Positions 1 through 9,030 of a stretch of DNA of 64,000 nt are shown piece by piece. Below the pieces are notes generated by a model, which was not told the origin of the DNA, searched no databases, and saw nothing but the letters and a program-made list of their open reading frames with translations. This DNA is from Eisenbergiella tayi (lineage in GTDB: Bacteria > Bacillota > Clostridia > Lachnospirales > Lachnospiraceae), in the NCBI RefSeq assembly GCF_001881565.1, contig NZ_MPDJ01000002.1:1-64000 (forward strand), read 5' to 3'. The first letter of the stretch is position 1, and the number at the start of each line of letters is the position of its first letter. Position numbers and translations under genes: made by a program.

Positions 1-205
1 TCCTGTAAGGGGCGTATAAACTCGCCGGTCCTTAGGCCGCGTATTTTGCGGCCTTAGTACCGCTGCGTGTTTATCCGAGCGAAAGCGTCCCCTTTAAGGA
101 TTCCTGCATGGCCGGTGCAGAGGGAAGGGGTTCCAAACCGGGCCGACGCCACGAAAACAGGGGCCGGTAGGGACAGGGGCATGTGCGAAGTTTGAGTAAG
201 TAGAT
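1..205. ncRNA. Candidate structured non-coding RNA (may start before the window)
   Basis: No plausible protein is encoded here, but the GC-rich sequence is full of nested inverted repeats. An outer 12-bp arm pair (1-12 with about 91-102) has two mismatches. Inside it ATAAAC (about 16-21) faces GTTTAT (about 68-73). At the core GGTCCTTAGGCCGC faces GCGGCCTTAGTACC around a 7-nt loop (about 28-62). A separate hairpin CTGCA/TGCAG lies near 105-121, and an ACCGGGCC/GGCCGGT pair further on. A terminator-like hairpin follows at 227-264. Size and conserved look would fit a Clostridia raiA-type RNA on the + strand, but I cannot confirm the family, and the strand is open. Confidence 0.45.
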
Positions 206-226
206 TTAGTATTGTGCAATAATAAA

Positions 227-264
227 AAAAAGATACTGCCAAACGGAGCTGACTGTATCTTTTT
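227..264. terminator. Bidirectional rho-independent terminator
   Basis: A perfect 10-bp stem AAAAAGATAC/GTATCTTTTT encloses an 18-nt loop. The T-run is longest on the minus strand, so it best serves the ATPase gene that ends at 332. On the plus strand it would end the structured RNA at the window start. Confidence 0.75.
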
Positions 265-331
265 CATTAAGGAAAAGTGATATATGTGATATGGTATCAA
301 CATCTGATAATCGCATTATCCGGTTTTCTTA

Positions 332-1627
332 TCAATCAAGAAGGTCTCTCATTTTTCTCGCAAGGTATAGCGGCATATTGGTAATCAGACCATTTTTGAG
401 GTAACCACGCTTAGAAAAGCGAATAGCATGTTCAGGCTTTTTCTCTATTATATAACGTTTAAAAGACGGCGCAGATTTATCCTCTCCTCCCTTTGTTTCA
501 ATGGGAATGATTTCAGTGCCATGCTGGATAATGAAGTCAATCTCACTGTTCTTGTCGGAATAATATCTCGGCTCAATATCAAATTGTCCTCGAAGCTGCT
601 GCAGGACATAGTTCTCAGTTAGCGGCCCTTTGAACTGATAATCATTTTTTAAGAGAATCGCACTGTTGTCCAATCCGGCCATATGCTTGAGAAGTCCGGT
701 ATCAAAGACAAAAAGCTTAAAATTATCCAGCTTGTCAAAAGCAGAAAGCGGATGTTCCATCTTGGAGACATTATACACACGGTTTATCATTCCTGCAGAA
801 ACAAGCCATTCAATCGCTTCCTCAAAATCTCTGGCTCTCCCGCCTTCGCGGACAGCACCGTACATAAACTTCTCGTTAGGCTTTGCAAGCTGAGAGGCAA
901 TGCTTCGAAACACCATAAGGATGCGTCCGCTGTTGACCTTTCCGTTGTGCTTTGAGAAGTCGTTCTCATAGACCTCTATGAGTTCTCTTTGTATCCGGGC
1001 TATCCTGGCCGGATCCTTATACTTAACCCATGATGTAACACATTCAGGCATACCGCCAATAATGAGATAATAGTTATAGGCTTCGAGTAAACGATTATGG
1101 AATATTTCCTCAATATGCTGTTCCTTTTCAATACTGCAATAGTAGGCATATAAGGGCTCATCAAGCGCCTCCAGGAATTCATCAAATGTCAACGGGAAGA
1201 TGTCAAGAAGATTGACCATGCCTACCGGATATGACTTCGGCTTTGCAAGCAGTGTTCCAAGAAGGCTTCCGGCGGCAATCACATGATAATCGTTTGCTTT
1301 TTCTTTAAAATACTTCAGAGAGTTCAATGCTTCCGGACATTCCTGGACTTCATCAAAGATAACCAGAGTTTCACCTGGAATAATCTTCTCTCCGGCAATC
1401 ATGGACAACAGTTCAATAATTCTATAAGGATTTTTATTTACCTCAAAAATAGACTTGAGTTCGTCTTCTTCATCAAAGTTGAAATAAACATAGCTATTAT
1501 AATAATTCTTTCCAAACTCCTTCATCAGCCATGTCTTGCCAACCTGTCTTGCACCTTTTAACACCATCGGCTTGCGTTCTTCACTGGATTTCCATTTTAT
1601 CAAATCCTCAATTGCATTACGCTTCAA
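332..1627 (-). CDS. AAA family ATPase with C-terminal DUF4143 nuclease-like domain
   Basis: A 431-residue member of the common prokaryotic ATPase/DUF4143 family. Walker A GARQVGKTW lies near residue 25 and Walker B LVIFDEVQ near residue 87. The C-terminal third carries SEIDFI followed by PIETKG, the D...ExK pattern of a PD-(D/E)XK fold. I chose a TTG start at 1627 because AGGGTGGTG sits six bases upstream; an in-frame ATG at 1669 would add 14 residues without a good ribosome site. The gene is monocistronic with a terminator at 227-264. The family is widespread, often on accessory DNA, and its biological role is poorly known. No membrane segment or signal peptide is visible. Confidence 0.85.
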   Translation of the reverse strand: MKRNAIEDLIKWKSSEERKPMVLKGARQVGKTWLMKEFGKNYYNSYVYFNFDEEDELKSIFEVNKNPYRIIELLSMIAGEKIIPGETLVIFDEVQECPEALNSLKYFKEKANDYHVIAAGSLLGTLLAKPKSYPVGMVNLLDIFPLTFDEFLEALDEPLYAYYCSIEKEQHIEEIFHNRLLEAYNYYLIIGGMPECVTSWVKYKDPARIARIQRELIEVYENDFSKHNGKVNSGRILMVFRSIASQLAKPNEKFMYGAVREGGRARDFEEAIEWLVSAGMINRVYNVSKMEHPLSAFDKLDNFKLFVFDTGLLKHMAGLDNSAILLKNDYQFKGPLTENYVLQQLRGQFDIEPRYYSDKNSEIDFIIQHGTEIIPIETKGGEDKSAPSFKRYIIEKKPEHAIRFSKRGYLKNGLITNMPLYLARKMRDLLD

Positions 1628-1979
1628 AATTATCACCACCCTTTTTAATCCACATATAACATAACACATTTTTCTGACTTTTTCAATAAAGTTATTTCAC
1701 ATTTTTACAGCAAAATCAGCCATTAAATTCACATTTTTCCGATTTATATATTTAAGCAGATGCGACAGCGCGGTGGTAATCTCCGCAATTCCAGGTGCAA
1801 TCTGATTTTACCAATATTATTCCCCACACATGCAATATTTTTTTGTATCCAATATCTTTGTATCCACAAAAAAGTCTGTTTTTTCCATATATTCCTCGTT
1901 TTTATACATTCTCTTTTTCCAGAAAAGTGTTAAACTAAGTTTATCACCAAAAGGAAAATGGTATAAAGGGGAATTGGTT
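1628..1979. other. AT-rich intergenic region without a gene
   Basis: This gap separates the divergent ATPase gene from the HPr-like gene. It must hold both promoters, but I see no convincing -35/-10 pair. A 10-bp direct repeat TTTGTATCCA occurs at 1842-1851 and 1857-1866, 15 bp apart. An ORF running through 1830-1979 into the HPr-like gene has non-protein-like composition, and I treat it as non-coding. Confidence 0.5.
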
Positions 1980-2210
1980 ATGGAACATAAATTTATAACT
2001 TTTCAGAATACTCAGCAGATTATTCAGTTCGTCAATATGGTAAACAAGCTGGATTTTGATGTGGATGCCAAATACGGGAGCCGCGTTGTGGATGCGAAAT
2101 CCATCCTGGGAGTGATATCTCTGGCTTCGTACAAAACCATTGAAGTGATCTTCCACTCTGACGCTGATTGTATCCCGCAGATAAATAAAATATTTGATTT
2201 AGCTTCATAA
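1980..2210 (+). CDS. HPr-like protein lacking the phosphoryl-acceptor histidine
   Basis: A 76-residue protein of HPr length. Its middle matches the HPr regulatory-serine region: VVDAKSILGVISLAS aligns with the AKSIMGVMSL block of HPr, with the Ser46-equivalent kept. The segment where HPr has HARPA with the active-site His15 reads QNTQQIIQFVNMV here, so no acceptor histidine is present. It therefore cannot be a PTS phosphocarrier. As with Crh, a regulatory or adaptor role is possible, but Crh has Gln at this place in an otherwise conserved context and this protein is more divergent. The ATG at 1980 follows AAAGGGG by about seven bases. It lies 10 bp before the SGNH esterase gene and is probably co-transcribed with it. 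Confidence 0.75.
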   Translation: MEHKFITFQNTQQIIQFVNMVNKLDFDVDAKYGSRVVDAKSILGVISLASYKTIEVIFHSDADCIPQINKIFDLAS

Positions 2211-2220
2211 GGTAGATTAT

Positions 2221-2982
2221 ATGACTCCAGAAAAAATACATCTGATCATGTTTATGGGCCAGAGTAATATGGCCGGAAGGGGAACTGCCGAACAGGCCCC
2301 GGCAGTGCCGGATGGTACCGGATATGAATACCGTGCCGTTACTGCCCCGGATTGTCTGTTCCCGCTGACAGAACCCTTCGGAAAAGAAGAAAATAATATC
2401 GCCGGTGTATATGAACCCGGAATGAAAACCGGATCTATGGTATCAGCATTTGTCAATGCTTATGTTGAAGAAACCAAAGTTCCGGTTGTCGGCGTGTCCT
2501 GCTCCAAAGGCGGTTCCGCCATCGCAGAATGGCTCCCCGGGACTCCTTACTATCGGGATGCGGTATGCCGGATGAAGCGCTGCGAAGCCTTCCTTAAGAA
2601 GCAAGGGATTCTGATCGTACACCGTTTTATGGTGTGGTGCCAAGGATGCACGGATGGGGATCTTCATACGAATCCGGAAGTGTACCGAATACAGACCGCT
2701 GACATAATTCAGGCTTTTCAGAAAGAATGCGGGATAGAGAAATGCTTTTTGATTCAAATCGGTAATCACCGTGATGATCCGGATCTCTACCTTCCTGTTC
2801 AGGAGGCTCAGCTGCGATTGGCGGAGCAGGAACCTGATATAATTATGGTAAGCCGTCAGTTTGCCTCGTTTGCTGAACGGGGACTCATGAAGGATGAATT
2901 TCATTACTGTCAGGAAGGCTACAATCTGGTCGGGGCGGAAGCCGGGAGAAATGCAGGGCGTTATGTGACGCAAATCAAATAA
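2221..2982 (+). CDS. SGNH-type carbohydrate esterase (sialate O-acetylesterase/CE6-like)
   Basis: A 253-residue protein of the SASA/CE6 esterase group, which removes acetyl groups from sugars. The N-terminal block IMFMGQSNMAGRG holds the nucleophile serine of block I. The C-terminal KDEFHY supplies the catalytic D-x-x-H pair (the histidine in DEFHY). There is no signal peptide, so it acts in the cytoplasm. It follows the HPr-like gene by 10 bp and ends before a bidirectional terminator at 3001-3039, convergent with the GH105 gene. The specific substrate is unknown; acetylated plant glycans are likely given the neighbours. Confidence 0.85.
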   Translation: MTPEKIHLIMFMGQSNMAGRGTAEQAPAVPDGTGYEYRAVTAPDCLFPLTEPFGKEENNIAGVYEPGMKTGSMVSAFVNAYVEETKVPVVGVSCSKGGSAIAEWLPGTPYYRDAVCRMKRCEAFLKKQGILIVHRFMVWCQGCTDGDLHTNPEVYRIQTADIIQAFQKECGIEKCFLIQIGNHRDDPDLYLPVQEAQLRLAEQEPDIIMVSRQFASFAERGLMKDEFHYCQEGYNLVGAEAGRNAGRYVTQIK

Positions 2983-3000
2983 AAAACAGACTGATAAACA

Positions 3001-3039
3001 GAAAGAGGCCCTCGCTGATTCAACGAGACGGCCTCTTTC
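3001..3039. terminator. Bidirectional terminator between convergent genes
   Basis: The stem GAAAGAGGCC/GGCCTCTTTC continues inward as CTCG/CGAG. It lies between the SGNH esterase (+) and the GH105 gene (-). Confidence 0.8.
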
Positions 3040-3044
3040 CTTCC

Positions 3045-5210
3045 TTACCTGTTATTCTCCAAATCCAGCAATTCATTCCCTGCAAGCAGGACAATCCCAA
3101 TCCCATGATTATCATTCACTACCCAAAACAATTCATCTCGGTAATATTCCTTCGTAAATGAAAATCCCGAGCCCTTACACACTCCGTAGACTGACCCGTC
3201 TTTATCAATACAGTATTCCGTCAGTCCCTTAAATCCTTTCTCCGCCGCTTCTCTGTAAAGGAACGCCTCTTCCCCATACCACCCATTCTTAACGCCTTTG
3301 GAAAAAGCATATGTAAACATAGCGGTGCAGGAAGCTTCTTCATAAGATGAGGAATCCGTAAGCACCTGATGCCACAATCCTTTCTCTCCCTGGAGCCTTC
3401 GATAAGAACCGCTCAGCGTCAGGAAAAGCTTCATGAGCTCATTATAATTCTCCAGTTCTTCTGTCAGTCCATCCAGAAAATACGACAGTGAAAACAATAC
3501 CCAGCCATTCCCGCGTCCCCACGGAATCCCCGTCGCACATTTCCTGTCCAGATCATAAACATGGGAAAACACACCTGACTCCGGCAAAAATAAGTAAGAG
3601 GAAAACTTCAGGAACTGCCCGGCAGCCAGCTCCAGCGCCTCCGTATCGCCGGTTATATCATAAAAACACCTTAAAAACGGCGTGCTCATATATAAATCGT
3701 CGGCCCAGATTGTTGCTGTACCATGCGGACCGGCGGCAGGGCGGTAAAAGGTTCCATCCTCCAGCTTTGTTAGCTTATGAACGATAAATTCCCTTATCCG
3801 GCCGGCGATTTCCAAATATCCTTCATCCGGATCCAGCTTATAGCTTTCCAGCATGGCAAGCCCCATGGAACCGCAGTCATCCAGGCATTCCAGCCTCACT
3901 AAATTTTGATCATATGCCGGAGCGCCGTTCAGATCTTTATCAAGAACCGCTGATTCATACAAGGTTACACACGTTTTTATATGATGCTCCACATAGCTTT
4001 TAAGTTCTTCCTTTCCCAGGCTCACTGCCGTCCTGAGCAGGCCAAAGAGTGTTACCCCAAGCGGATAATCCCATCTTCCGAAAGCGCTTCCTCCCTGACT
4101 GACCCAATACTTATCACCGTAAGAGCCTTCAAAAAAAGTACGGAGGCACATATTTTTTCTGTCAAGAAGCCAGCGTTTTCCGCCCGGCATAGTCAACAGA
4201 TTAAACAGCCCTTCCCTTTCTGCTTCCGCCTCTGACCCGAAGCATCCCGCATAAACCCAGCTTTCATCCGTTCCATTTATTTGCCCCGGCGGAAGAAGCT
4301 CACAGCCTTTTACCTGCACCACAGCGCCATAAGCCGTTCCGCCGCACCTGCTTATAACCGTCAAATCCATACTGCAGCATGGCGGGACAGCAATTGCATG
4401 GGTTCCCGTTTCACACACAAGCTGCAGTTTTCCTCCCAGATATACTTTATTATGCCCGAAACTCTCAATTACCAAGGAATACGCATCGTCCCCTCCCGCT
4501 CCGGTCCTCAGCTTACACCAGGCAATACAGTATCCTTCTTCTTCAGGAAATATCCGCTGCTGCGGAGTGGCTGCTCCAATCGTTTCTTTTTCCGCATCCG
4601 GGTTCCAGTGAATCCTGTCTGCTTCTGCCGAATCCCAATCCAGGCCTTCCGCTGTGCCGTTCCCCCACACAGGCTTTGTCTCCAGCAGATCCGACCATAC
4701 CCATCCTGCCTGCCCTTGTCTTCCTCTCAGCGGAGACAAAACCGCTGTCCGAGGCAGGGAAAGCTGACAGCCGAAACCGGCAGCCGTCCTTCTGCATATC
4801 ACAGTAATCATATTTCTTCCCGGTTTCAGCTCCGCATCAATCGAATGCCACAGCTCCTGATTTATTTCATCCGTAAACGTCGACCGGAATAACAGCCCTT
4901 CATTCAAATAAAGTTCTGTCGGGGAAAAGCAGGAAATCCCTATCGTCACCGTTTTTTCCAGGCCGCTCATCAGCATGCCGCCGACTATGGAATATCCGTC
5001 CGTGCCGGCTCCTGATGCAGAAGCCAGATCAATCTTCCAGCTTCCATCAGATGTTTGTTTAAACTGTTCCGTACTGACCGCACGCACCCGGAAGGCTGCA
5101 GGCGGATTCGCCCCCACGTACCGGTCTGCGATTACCGACAGCCGGGATTCAAGTGTTCCGGTATCCTCTGCCATACTCCATTCAGGATCGAAATAGGGAA
5201 GCTTCCTCAT
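3045..5210 (-). CDS. GH105-type unsaturated uronyl hydrolase with an extra N-terminal half
   Basis: A 721-residue protein. The C-terminal half (about 345-715) has the GH88/GH105 (alpha/alpha)6 pattern, including IWADDLYMSTPFL near 500-512, which holds the catalytic aspartate region, and WGRGNGW near 564-570. Such enzymes remove the 4,5-unsaturated uronic acid left by polysaccharide lyases on rhamnogalacturonan-type oligosaccharides. Typical GH105 proteins are about 370 residues, so this one is nearly double length. Residues 1-340 look like beta-rich domains (TELYLNEGLLF, NKVYLGGKLQL). No signal peptide is present. The ATG at 5210 follows AAGGAGATC and starts one base after the upstream stop, so the two genes are translationally coupled. 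It is the last gene of locus A. Confidence 0.8.
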   Translation of the reverse strand: MRKLPYFDPEWSMAEDTGTLESRLSVIADRYVGANPPAAFRVRAVSTEQFKQTSDGSWKIDLASASGAGTDGYSIVGGMLMSGLEKTVTIGISCFSPTELYLNEGLLFRSTFTDEINQELWHSIDAELKPGRNMITVICRRTAAGFGCQLSLPRTAVLSPLRGRQGQAGWVWSDLLETKPVWGNGTAEGLDWDSAEADRIHWNPDAEKETIGAATPQQRIFPEEEGYCIAWCKLRTGAGGDDAYSLVIESFGHNKVYLGGKLQLVCETGTHAIAVPPCCSMDLTVISRCGGTAYGAVVQVKGCELLPPGQINGTDESWVYAGCFGSEAEAEREGLFNLLTMPGGKRWLLDRKNMCLRTFFEGSYGDKYWVSQGGSAFGRWDYPLGVTLFGLLRTAVSLGKEELKSYVEHHIKTCVTLYESAVLDKDLNGAPAYDQNLVRLECLDDCGSMGLAMLESYKLDPDEGYLEIAGRIREFIVHKLTKLEDGTFYRPAAGPHGTATIWADDLYMSTPFLRCFYDITGDTEALELAAGQFLKFSSYLFLPESGVFSHVYDLDRKCATGIPWGRGNGWVLFSLSYFLDGLTEELENYNELMKLFLTLSGSYRRLQGEKGLWHQVLTDSSSYEEASCTAMFTYAFSKGVKNGWYGEEAFLYREAAEKGFKGLTEYCIDKDGSVYGVCKGSGFSFTKEYYRDELFWVVNDNHGIGIVLLAGNELLDLENNR

Positions 5211-5211
5211 T

Positions 5212-7179
5212 TTATCTGATCTCCTTACCATTGAAATCCACTGTCATCGTTTTTCCATGATATGAAATTACATACTCATTTGTATCAAATTCCGCCTGGC
5301 AGTATGGATTATCATATCTCTTATAATGATCCAACTTAATCTCACGGCCATCCACAGTAAAAGGCTTATCCCATCCGGACGTGACAAGTCCAAGGGACGG
5401 CGACTGATAACGGATGTCAAATGTGTCTCCTTCAATATGCGACGCCGACACCGCCTCCGCAAACCTTTCAAAGCTGCCGTAGGTTTTCTGATCACCCATT
5501 TCACAGATCCATACATTGGCATGGCCCGGAACCCAGTAATCATAGGGAAGTGCCCTTTCGAACTCCTCTTCCCAGCTGTCCTTATAAACAGAGCGGAATA
5601 ATTCCGGATCCTTATCGTTCCACCATCCCTTTTTCAGAGAGTAAAGCGCTGCGTATCCTTCTTCTTTCCTTCCGATAATCCAGCCGTTTTTCATTACAAC
5701 CTCATCGAATTCCCGCTGCGGGAAATAAGCATGCGTACAGAGGCCATGCGCGCTGTCCGCCGGAATACGGTGAATGGAGATCAGCACATTTTTGTATGCG
5801 GCCGCCTTCGGCATACAGCCGTTCCCCACAAAATAATTGGGCCTTCCCTTATATTCCCCGGAACCGGGATGGGTTGCAAACACAATAGCCCGTCCGCCTA
5901 AGGATGCCTGCCAGATATGCTGCTGAAAGTTTCCTCTTCCCTTCCTGTAATTCTGGGCGCAGCTTAACATATAATCCTTCGTTTTATAGGAGTAAATCTC
6001 CACCTGGGTCAGCGCCGATGAATTGGGATCGGGGTCCGTATATACCCCCGCCGCATCGCACATCCTGAATTTTTCCAAATTAGCCGTAACCGCCGCATCT
6101 ATATTATACCACTCCGGACAGAATTTTCTGGAATTATTTATAACCGACCGGTGATAAAAGGTATGCAGGCTCCAGTACAGCATAATATTATCAAAATCAG
6201 CCGGATCGATGCCATATCGCTCGGAATCCTCCACATTCAGGCTCATTCTCTGCCTGTTTTCTGATTCTTCAGGCGGATTCAGCGCAATCTCACAAATAAC
6301 GTCACTGCACTGGTAATCATAAACCGCCAGAAGGATCGCCGCAGGCTCCAGCCCTCCGTCCACATAGCCCTTTCCCCATTGTTCTGCCGCCATCGCATTC
6401 GCAGAAGAGAAATCCGGATTCATAGTAGGAGCATTGTACATTCTTCCGTTTGTCGCGCAGAAATTTCCTTTCAGGGAATGTACGGCAATATCAAAGAACA
6501 GAAGCTCTGTCAGCCCCTCCGCCTGGCTGCGTATTTCCTCCTCTTCAGCAAGCTGGGATAATATCAGGAGTCCCAGCATATCCTCCGCATAATACCCGTT
6601 TGACAGCCACTCAGAGAAGCCGAAGCGCTTCCTCCATGTAAGCCATCGTTTCAAATAGGTGCGGCCATGCTCTCTGTGCCACTCTCCGTTTTCTCCATTA
6701 TTGGTAAAAATCCTGTCACGGTAAAGCTGACCTGCCAGATACTCAATAGAATGGAATAAAACCTGATGGTTTTCCGTAAAATAGCAGGGCAGGTGGATGT
6801 CCTCGCCTGGCTCATCAATCCAATATTTAAAGTTGAGGACAGCATCCTCCAGCTCTTGCAGCAGCTCCTCCGTCAAAAGAGAGGAATCCCGGTAACGGTA
6901 TAATATGGTCAGAAAAGCCGGTATCACAAAATCACCGCAGTCCAACCTTTCATTTACCCGGTAAAGCGACTGTCTGATATAGGGAAGATGAATCGGCCCG
7001 GTTTTAATTCCTCTGTTTAAAAGCTCAAGCCTCGCCAGTTCAAAATAAACCGTCTGAAAATTATTCATCAAATCATACTTCAGATACTTATTCGACTCCC
7101 CGCCTTTTACAATATGTTCCAGATACGCTGTTGATTTTTTCTTTCCATTCCGAATTTCTTCAAAATAATCTGTTTTCAT
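5212..7179 (-). CDS. Unrecognised 655-residue protein, probable glycan-active (alpha/alpha)-toroid enzyme
   Basis: I do not recognise the family with certainty. The N-terminal about 300 residues are helical and rich in aromatic and acidic residues, with motifs such as CYFTENHQVLFHS and EWLSNGYYAEDMLG, as in (alpha/alpha) toroid hydrolases and lyases. The C-terminal part (GNGCMPKAAAYKN onward) looks beta-rich, and the last segment (GKTMTVDFNGKEI) resembles an all-beta domain end. This layout is reminiscent of polysaccharide lyases or toroid glycosidases. It has no signal peptide. The start ATG at 7179 is preceded by GAGGTGG. It lies between the binding lipoprotein and the GH105 gene, and overlaps the GH105 ribosome site, so it probably acts on the same imported oligosaccharide. 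Confidence 0.6.
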   Translation of the reverse strand: MKTDYFEEIRNGKKKSTAYLEHIVKGGESNKYLKYDLMNNFQTVYFELARLELLNRGIKTGPIHLPYIRQSLYRVNERLDCGDFVIPAFLTILYRYRDSSLLTEELLQELEDAVLNFKYWIDEPGEDIHLPCYFTENHQVLFHSIEYLAGQLYRDRIFTNNGENGEWHREHGRTYLKRWLTWRKRFGFSEWLSNGYYAEDMLGLLILSQLAEEEEIRSQAEGLTELLFFDIAVHSLKGNFCATNGRMYNAPTMNPDFSSANAMAAEQWGKGYVDGGLEPAAILLAVYDYQCSDVICEIALNPPEESENRQRMSLNVEDSERYGIDPADFDNIMLYWSLHTFYHRSVINNSRKFCPEWYNIDAAVTANLEKFRMCDAAGVYTDPDPNSSALTQVEIYSYKTKDYMLSCAQNYRKGRGNFQQHIWQASLGGRAIVFATHPGSGEYKGRPNYFVGNGCMPKAAAYKNVLISIHRIPADSAHGLCTHAYFPQREFDEVVMKNGWIIGRKEEGYAALYSLKKGWWNDKDPELFRSVYKDSWEEEFERALPYDYWVPGHANVWICEMGDQKTYGSFERFAEAVSASHIEGDTFDIRYQSPSLGLVTSGWDKPFTVDGREIKLDHYKRYDNPYCQAEFDTNEYVISYHGKTMTVDFNGKEIR

Positions 7180-7213
7180 AATATAGTCCACCTCATATTG
7201 TAACCATTCGTAA

Positions 7214-7248
7214 GACGGTGCGCCCGGAAATGAATCGGGCGCACCGTC
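7214..7248 (-). other. Strong intercistronic hairpin after the binding-protein gene
   Basis: A perfect 13-bp stem GACGGTGCGCCCG/CGGGCGCACCGTC with a 9-nt loop sits between the lipoprotein gene (ends 7300) and the 655-residue gene (starts 7179). No T-run follows, so it is more likely an mRNA-stabilising or partial-termination element than a full terminator. Confidence 0.65.
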
Positions 7249-7299
7249 AGCTGCATTATTTCATTTTGCCGTTCTCTTCCGGGCTTCAATAATCTGTTT

Positions 7300-8970
7300 T
7301 TATTTATTGCTGAAATAAGCGGTACGTTCTTCATTTACCGTTTCAACACCCGCATCCTTCAATGCCGCCATAAAGGAATCCCAGTTAGCCTCAAATTCAC
7401 CCTCCGGACATGTTATGACTTTTACCAGCCATTCATCCCTGACAAGGTTGATATCCGCTGCAAGCTTAGCCTGTGAAGGAGATGTGTAAAGGGAATCATC
7501 GATATCCTCAATGTGGTCTCCCACTAAAGCATATTCCTGATCTGCGATGAAATGATCTTCATACCCGGGATACTGCTTTGCAGTCGCTTTATTGAAGTCA
7601 TCCACTGTCTCAAAATAACCCGCATTGCCTGTAAGGAACAGGTCTCCGCGAATCCAGTCTTTATCAGCGGTGTTATAATCAGGGTCGATAACAACAGGAA
7701 CCCCGTCTTCATCATATTCAAAATGTTCCCCTTCAAAACCGTGATAAAGAGTAAAGCCGCCCTCTTTTGTACACATCCAGTCAAGATAGGTAACACAGGC
7801 CTCCACTGTTTCTTCATCTGCCGTCTTAGGGCAGAACGCGATCAGGCCGCCTTCCGAATATGTGGTGGAATACTGCTTGTTGTCCCAGATATTCTTCAGA
7901 GGAGGGATTGCCACAAGATCAGCATCCGGGTAGTTCTTTCTCAATGTGGGCAATGCATAGCCTAACCGGGAATCGATATTAGCACCCACATGATCTTCAA
8001 ACGTTGCCATATTGCCGTTTACAATATAACTGATATAGTCATCCGTGGGCAGTGCATAATATTCAGGATGGACCAGGCCGTTGTTATAAAGCTTATTCCT
8101 GAAACGGTAGAACTCCTTCATTCCTTCATCATAGTAATCCCTTGTAAGCTTACAGGAAATAAGGGACTGCAGAGGATCCGACGCAAGCTTTGAAAACGCC
8201 GCAAGGAAATAGCCGTCATCCCATGCCGTGGTTCCGATGATATCCGTCCTTCCGTCCGGATTGTTTTTAGTCATCTGTTCAACCAGATTATACAGCTCGT
8301 CAACCGTGGTCGGCACACTGAGGCCGAGGGCATCCATCCAGTCCTTTCTGACAAAGAAGTTACTGCGGGCGGTCGTTGCACGTCTGGCCACGATTCCATA
8401 CAGCTCATTCCCGTTCGTTCTTCCCATATCAATGACGCTTTCCCCAAGATATTTCTTTAAGTTGGCAGCCTGTCCCTCACCGTCAACAAACTCCGACAGA
8501 TCCCATACGCCTCCCTGATCATAATAATCTTTCGCTTTGGAATAGGTATAGGTCAATACAATATCAGGGGCAATCCCGCCCGCCATCATACTGGTCATCT
8601 TGTCAATTTCGTCTGATCTGGGAACAGCAATGAATTCAACATTAATGCCGACCTTTTTCATTTCCTCCTGTACATAATTCGTCCATTTGTTGTCCGTAAT
8701 GGTTGACCCTGAAGGCGCATTTTCCCGGTCAAACAATTCAACCTGAATCGTTACGTTATCAAACTGCTTCGAACCATATGTAGTCTGATAACCACTGGAG
8801 GATGCCTGCTCCTCTCCCGCCCCTTCACTTGCGGCCGCAGCCTCGTTTCCGCCGGCCTCCGCGGAAGAACCGCCCTCAGCGCTTGTTCCTGCCGCTTTTC
8901 CGCATCCGGCAAATAATGACGCTGTCATTGCCAACGCGAGCAGACCTGAAAGAACCTTTTTCTTTTTCAT
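7300..8970 (-). CDS. Extracellular sugar-binding lipoprotein of ABC importer A
   Basis: A 556-residue family-1 solute-binding protein, LplA-like. The N-terminus has a lipoprotein signal peptide, MKKKKVLSGLLALAM, ending in lipobox LFAGC with the lipidated Cys at 22. A Gly/Ser/Glu/Ala-rich linker follows, then the mature binding domain. It sits on the outer face of the membrane and delivers oligosaccharide to the two permeases encoded immediately upstream. The long size (over 500 residues) is typical of the LplA/YtcQ subgroup linked to complex plant oligosaccharides. It is third in the operon, after the permeases, and is followed by a strong hairpin and the two intracellular enzymes. Confidence 0.93.
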   Translation of the reverse strand: MKKKKVLSGLLALAMTASLFAGCGKAAGTSAEGGSSAEAGGNEAAAASEGAGEEQASSSGYQTTYGSKQFDNVTIQVELFDRENAPSGSTITDNKWTNYVQEEMKKVGINVEFIAVPRSDEIDKMTSMMAGGIAPDIVLTYTYSKAKDYYDQGGVWDLSEFVDGEGQAANLKKYLGESVIDMGRTNGNELYGIVARRATTARSNFFVRKDWMDALGLSVPTTVDELYNLVEQMTKNNPDGRTDIIGTTAWDDGYFLAAFSKLASDPLQSLISCKLTRDYYDEGMKEFYRFRNKLYNNGLVHPEYYALPTDDYISYIVNGNMATFEDHVGANIDSRLGYALPTLRKNYPDADLVAIPPLKNIWDNKQYSTTYSEGGLIAFCPKTADEETVEACVTYLDWMCTKEGGFTLYHGFEGEHFEYDEDGVPVVIDPDYNTADKDWIRGDLFLTGNAGYFETVDDFNKATAKQYPGYEDHFIADQEYALVGDHIEDIDDSLYTSPSQAKLAADINLVRDEWLVKVITCPEGEFEANWDSFMAALKDAGVETVNEERTAYFSNK

Positions 8971-9030
8971 AAAATTTTCCCCTTTCTACTATTTCGTAAA
9001 TCTATATTTTATGACCGTTTCCGGTCAGAT

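Noticed and set aside
1..303. Short ORFs at 54-242 and 94-303
   Set aside because: They lie within the structured RNA candidate and the terminator and have no protein-like features.
1830..1979. N-terminal extension of the HPr-like ORF to 126 residues
   Set aside because: The extra 50 residues look non-coding and the ATG at 1980 has a good ribosome site.
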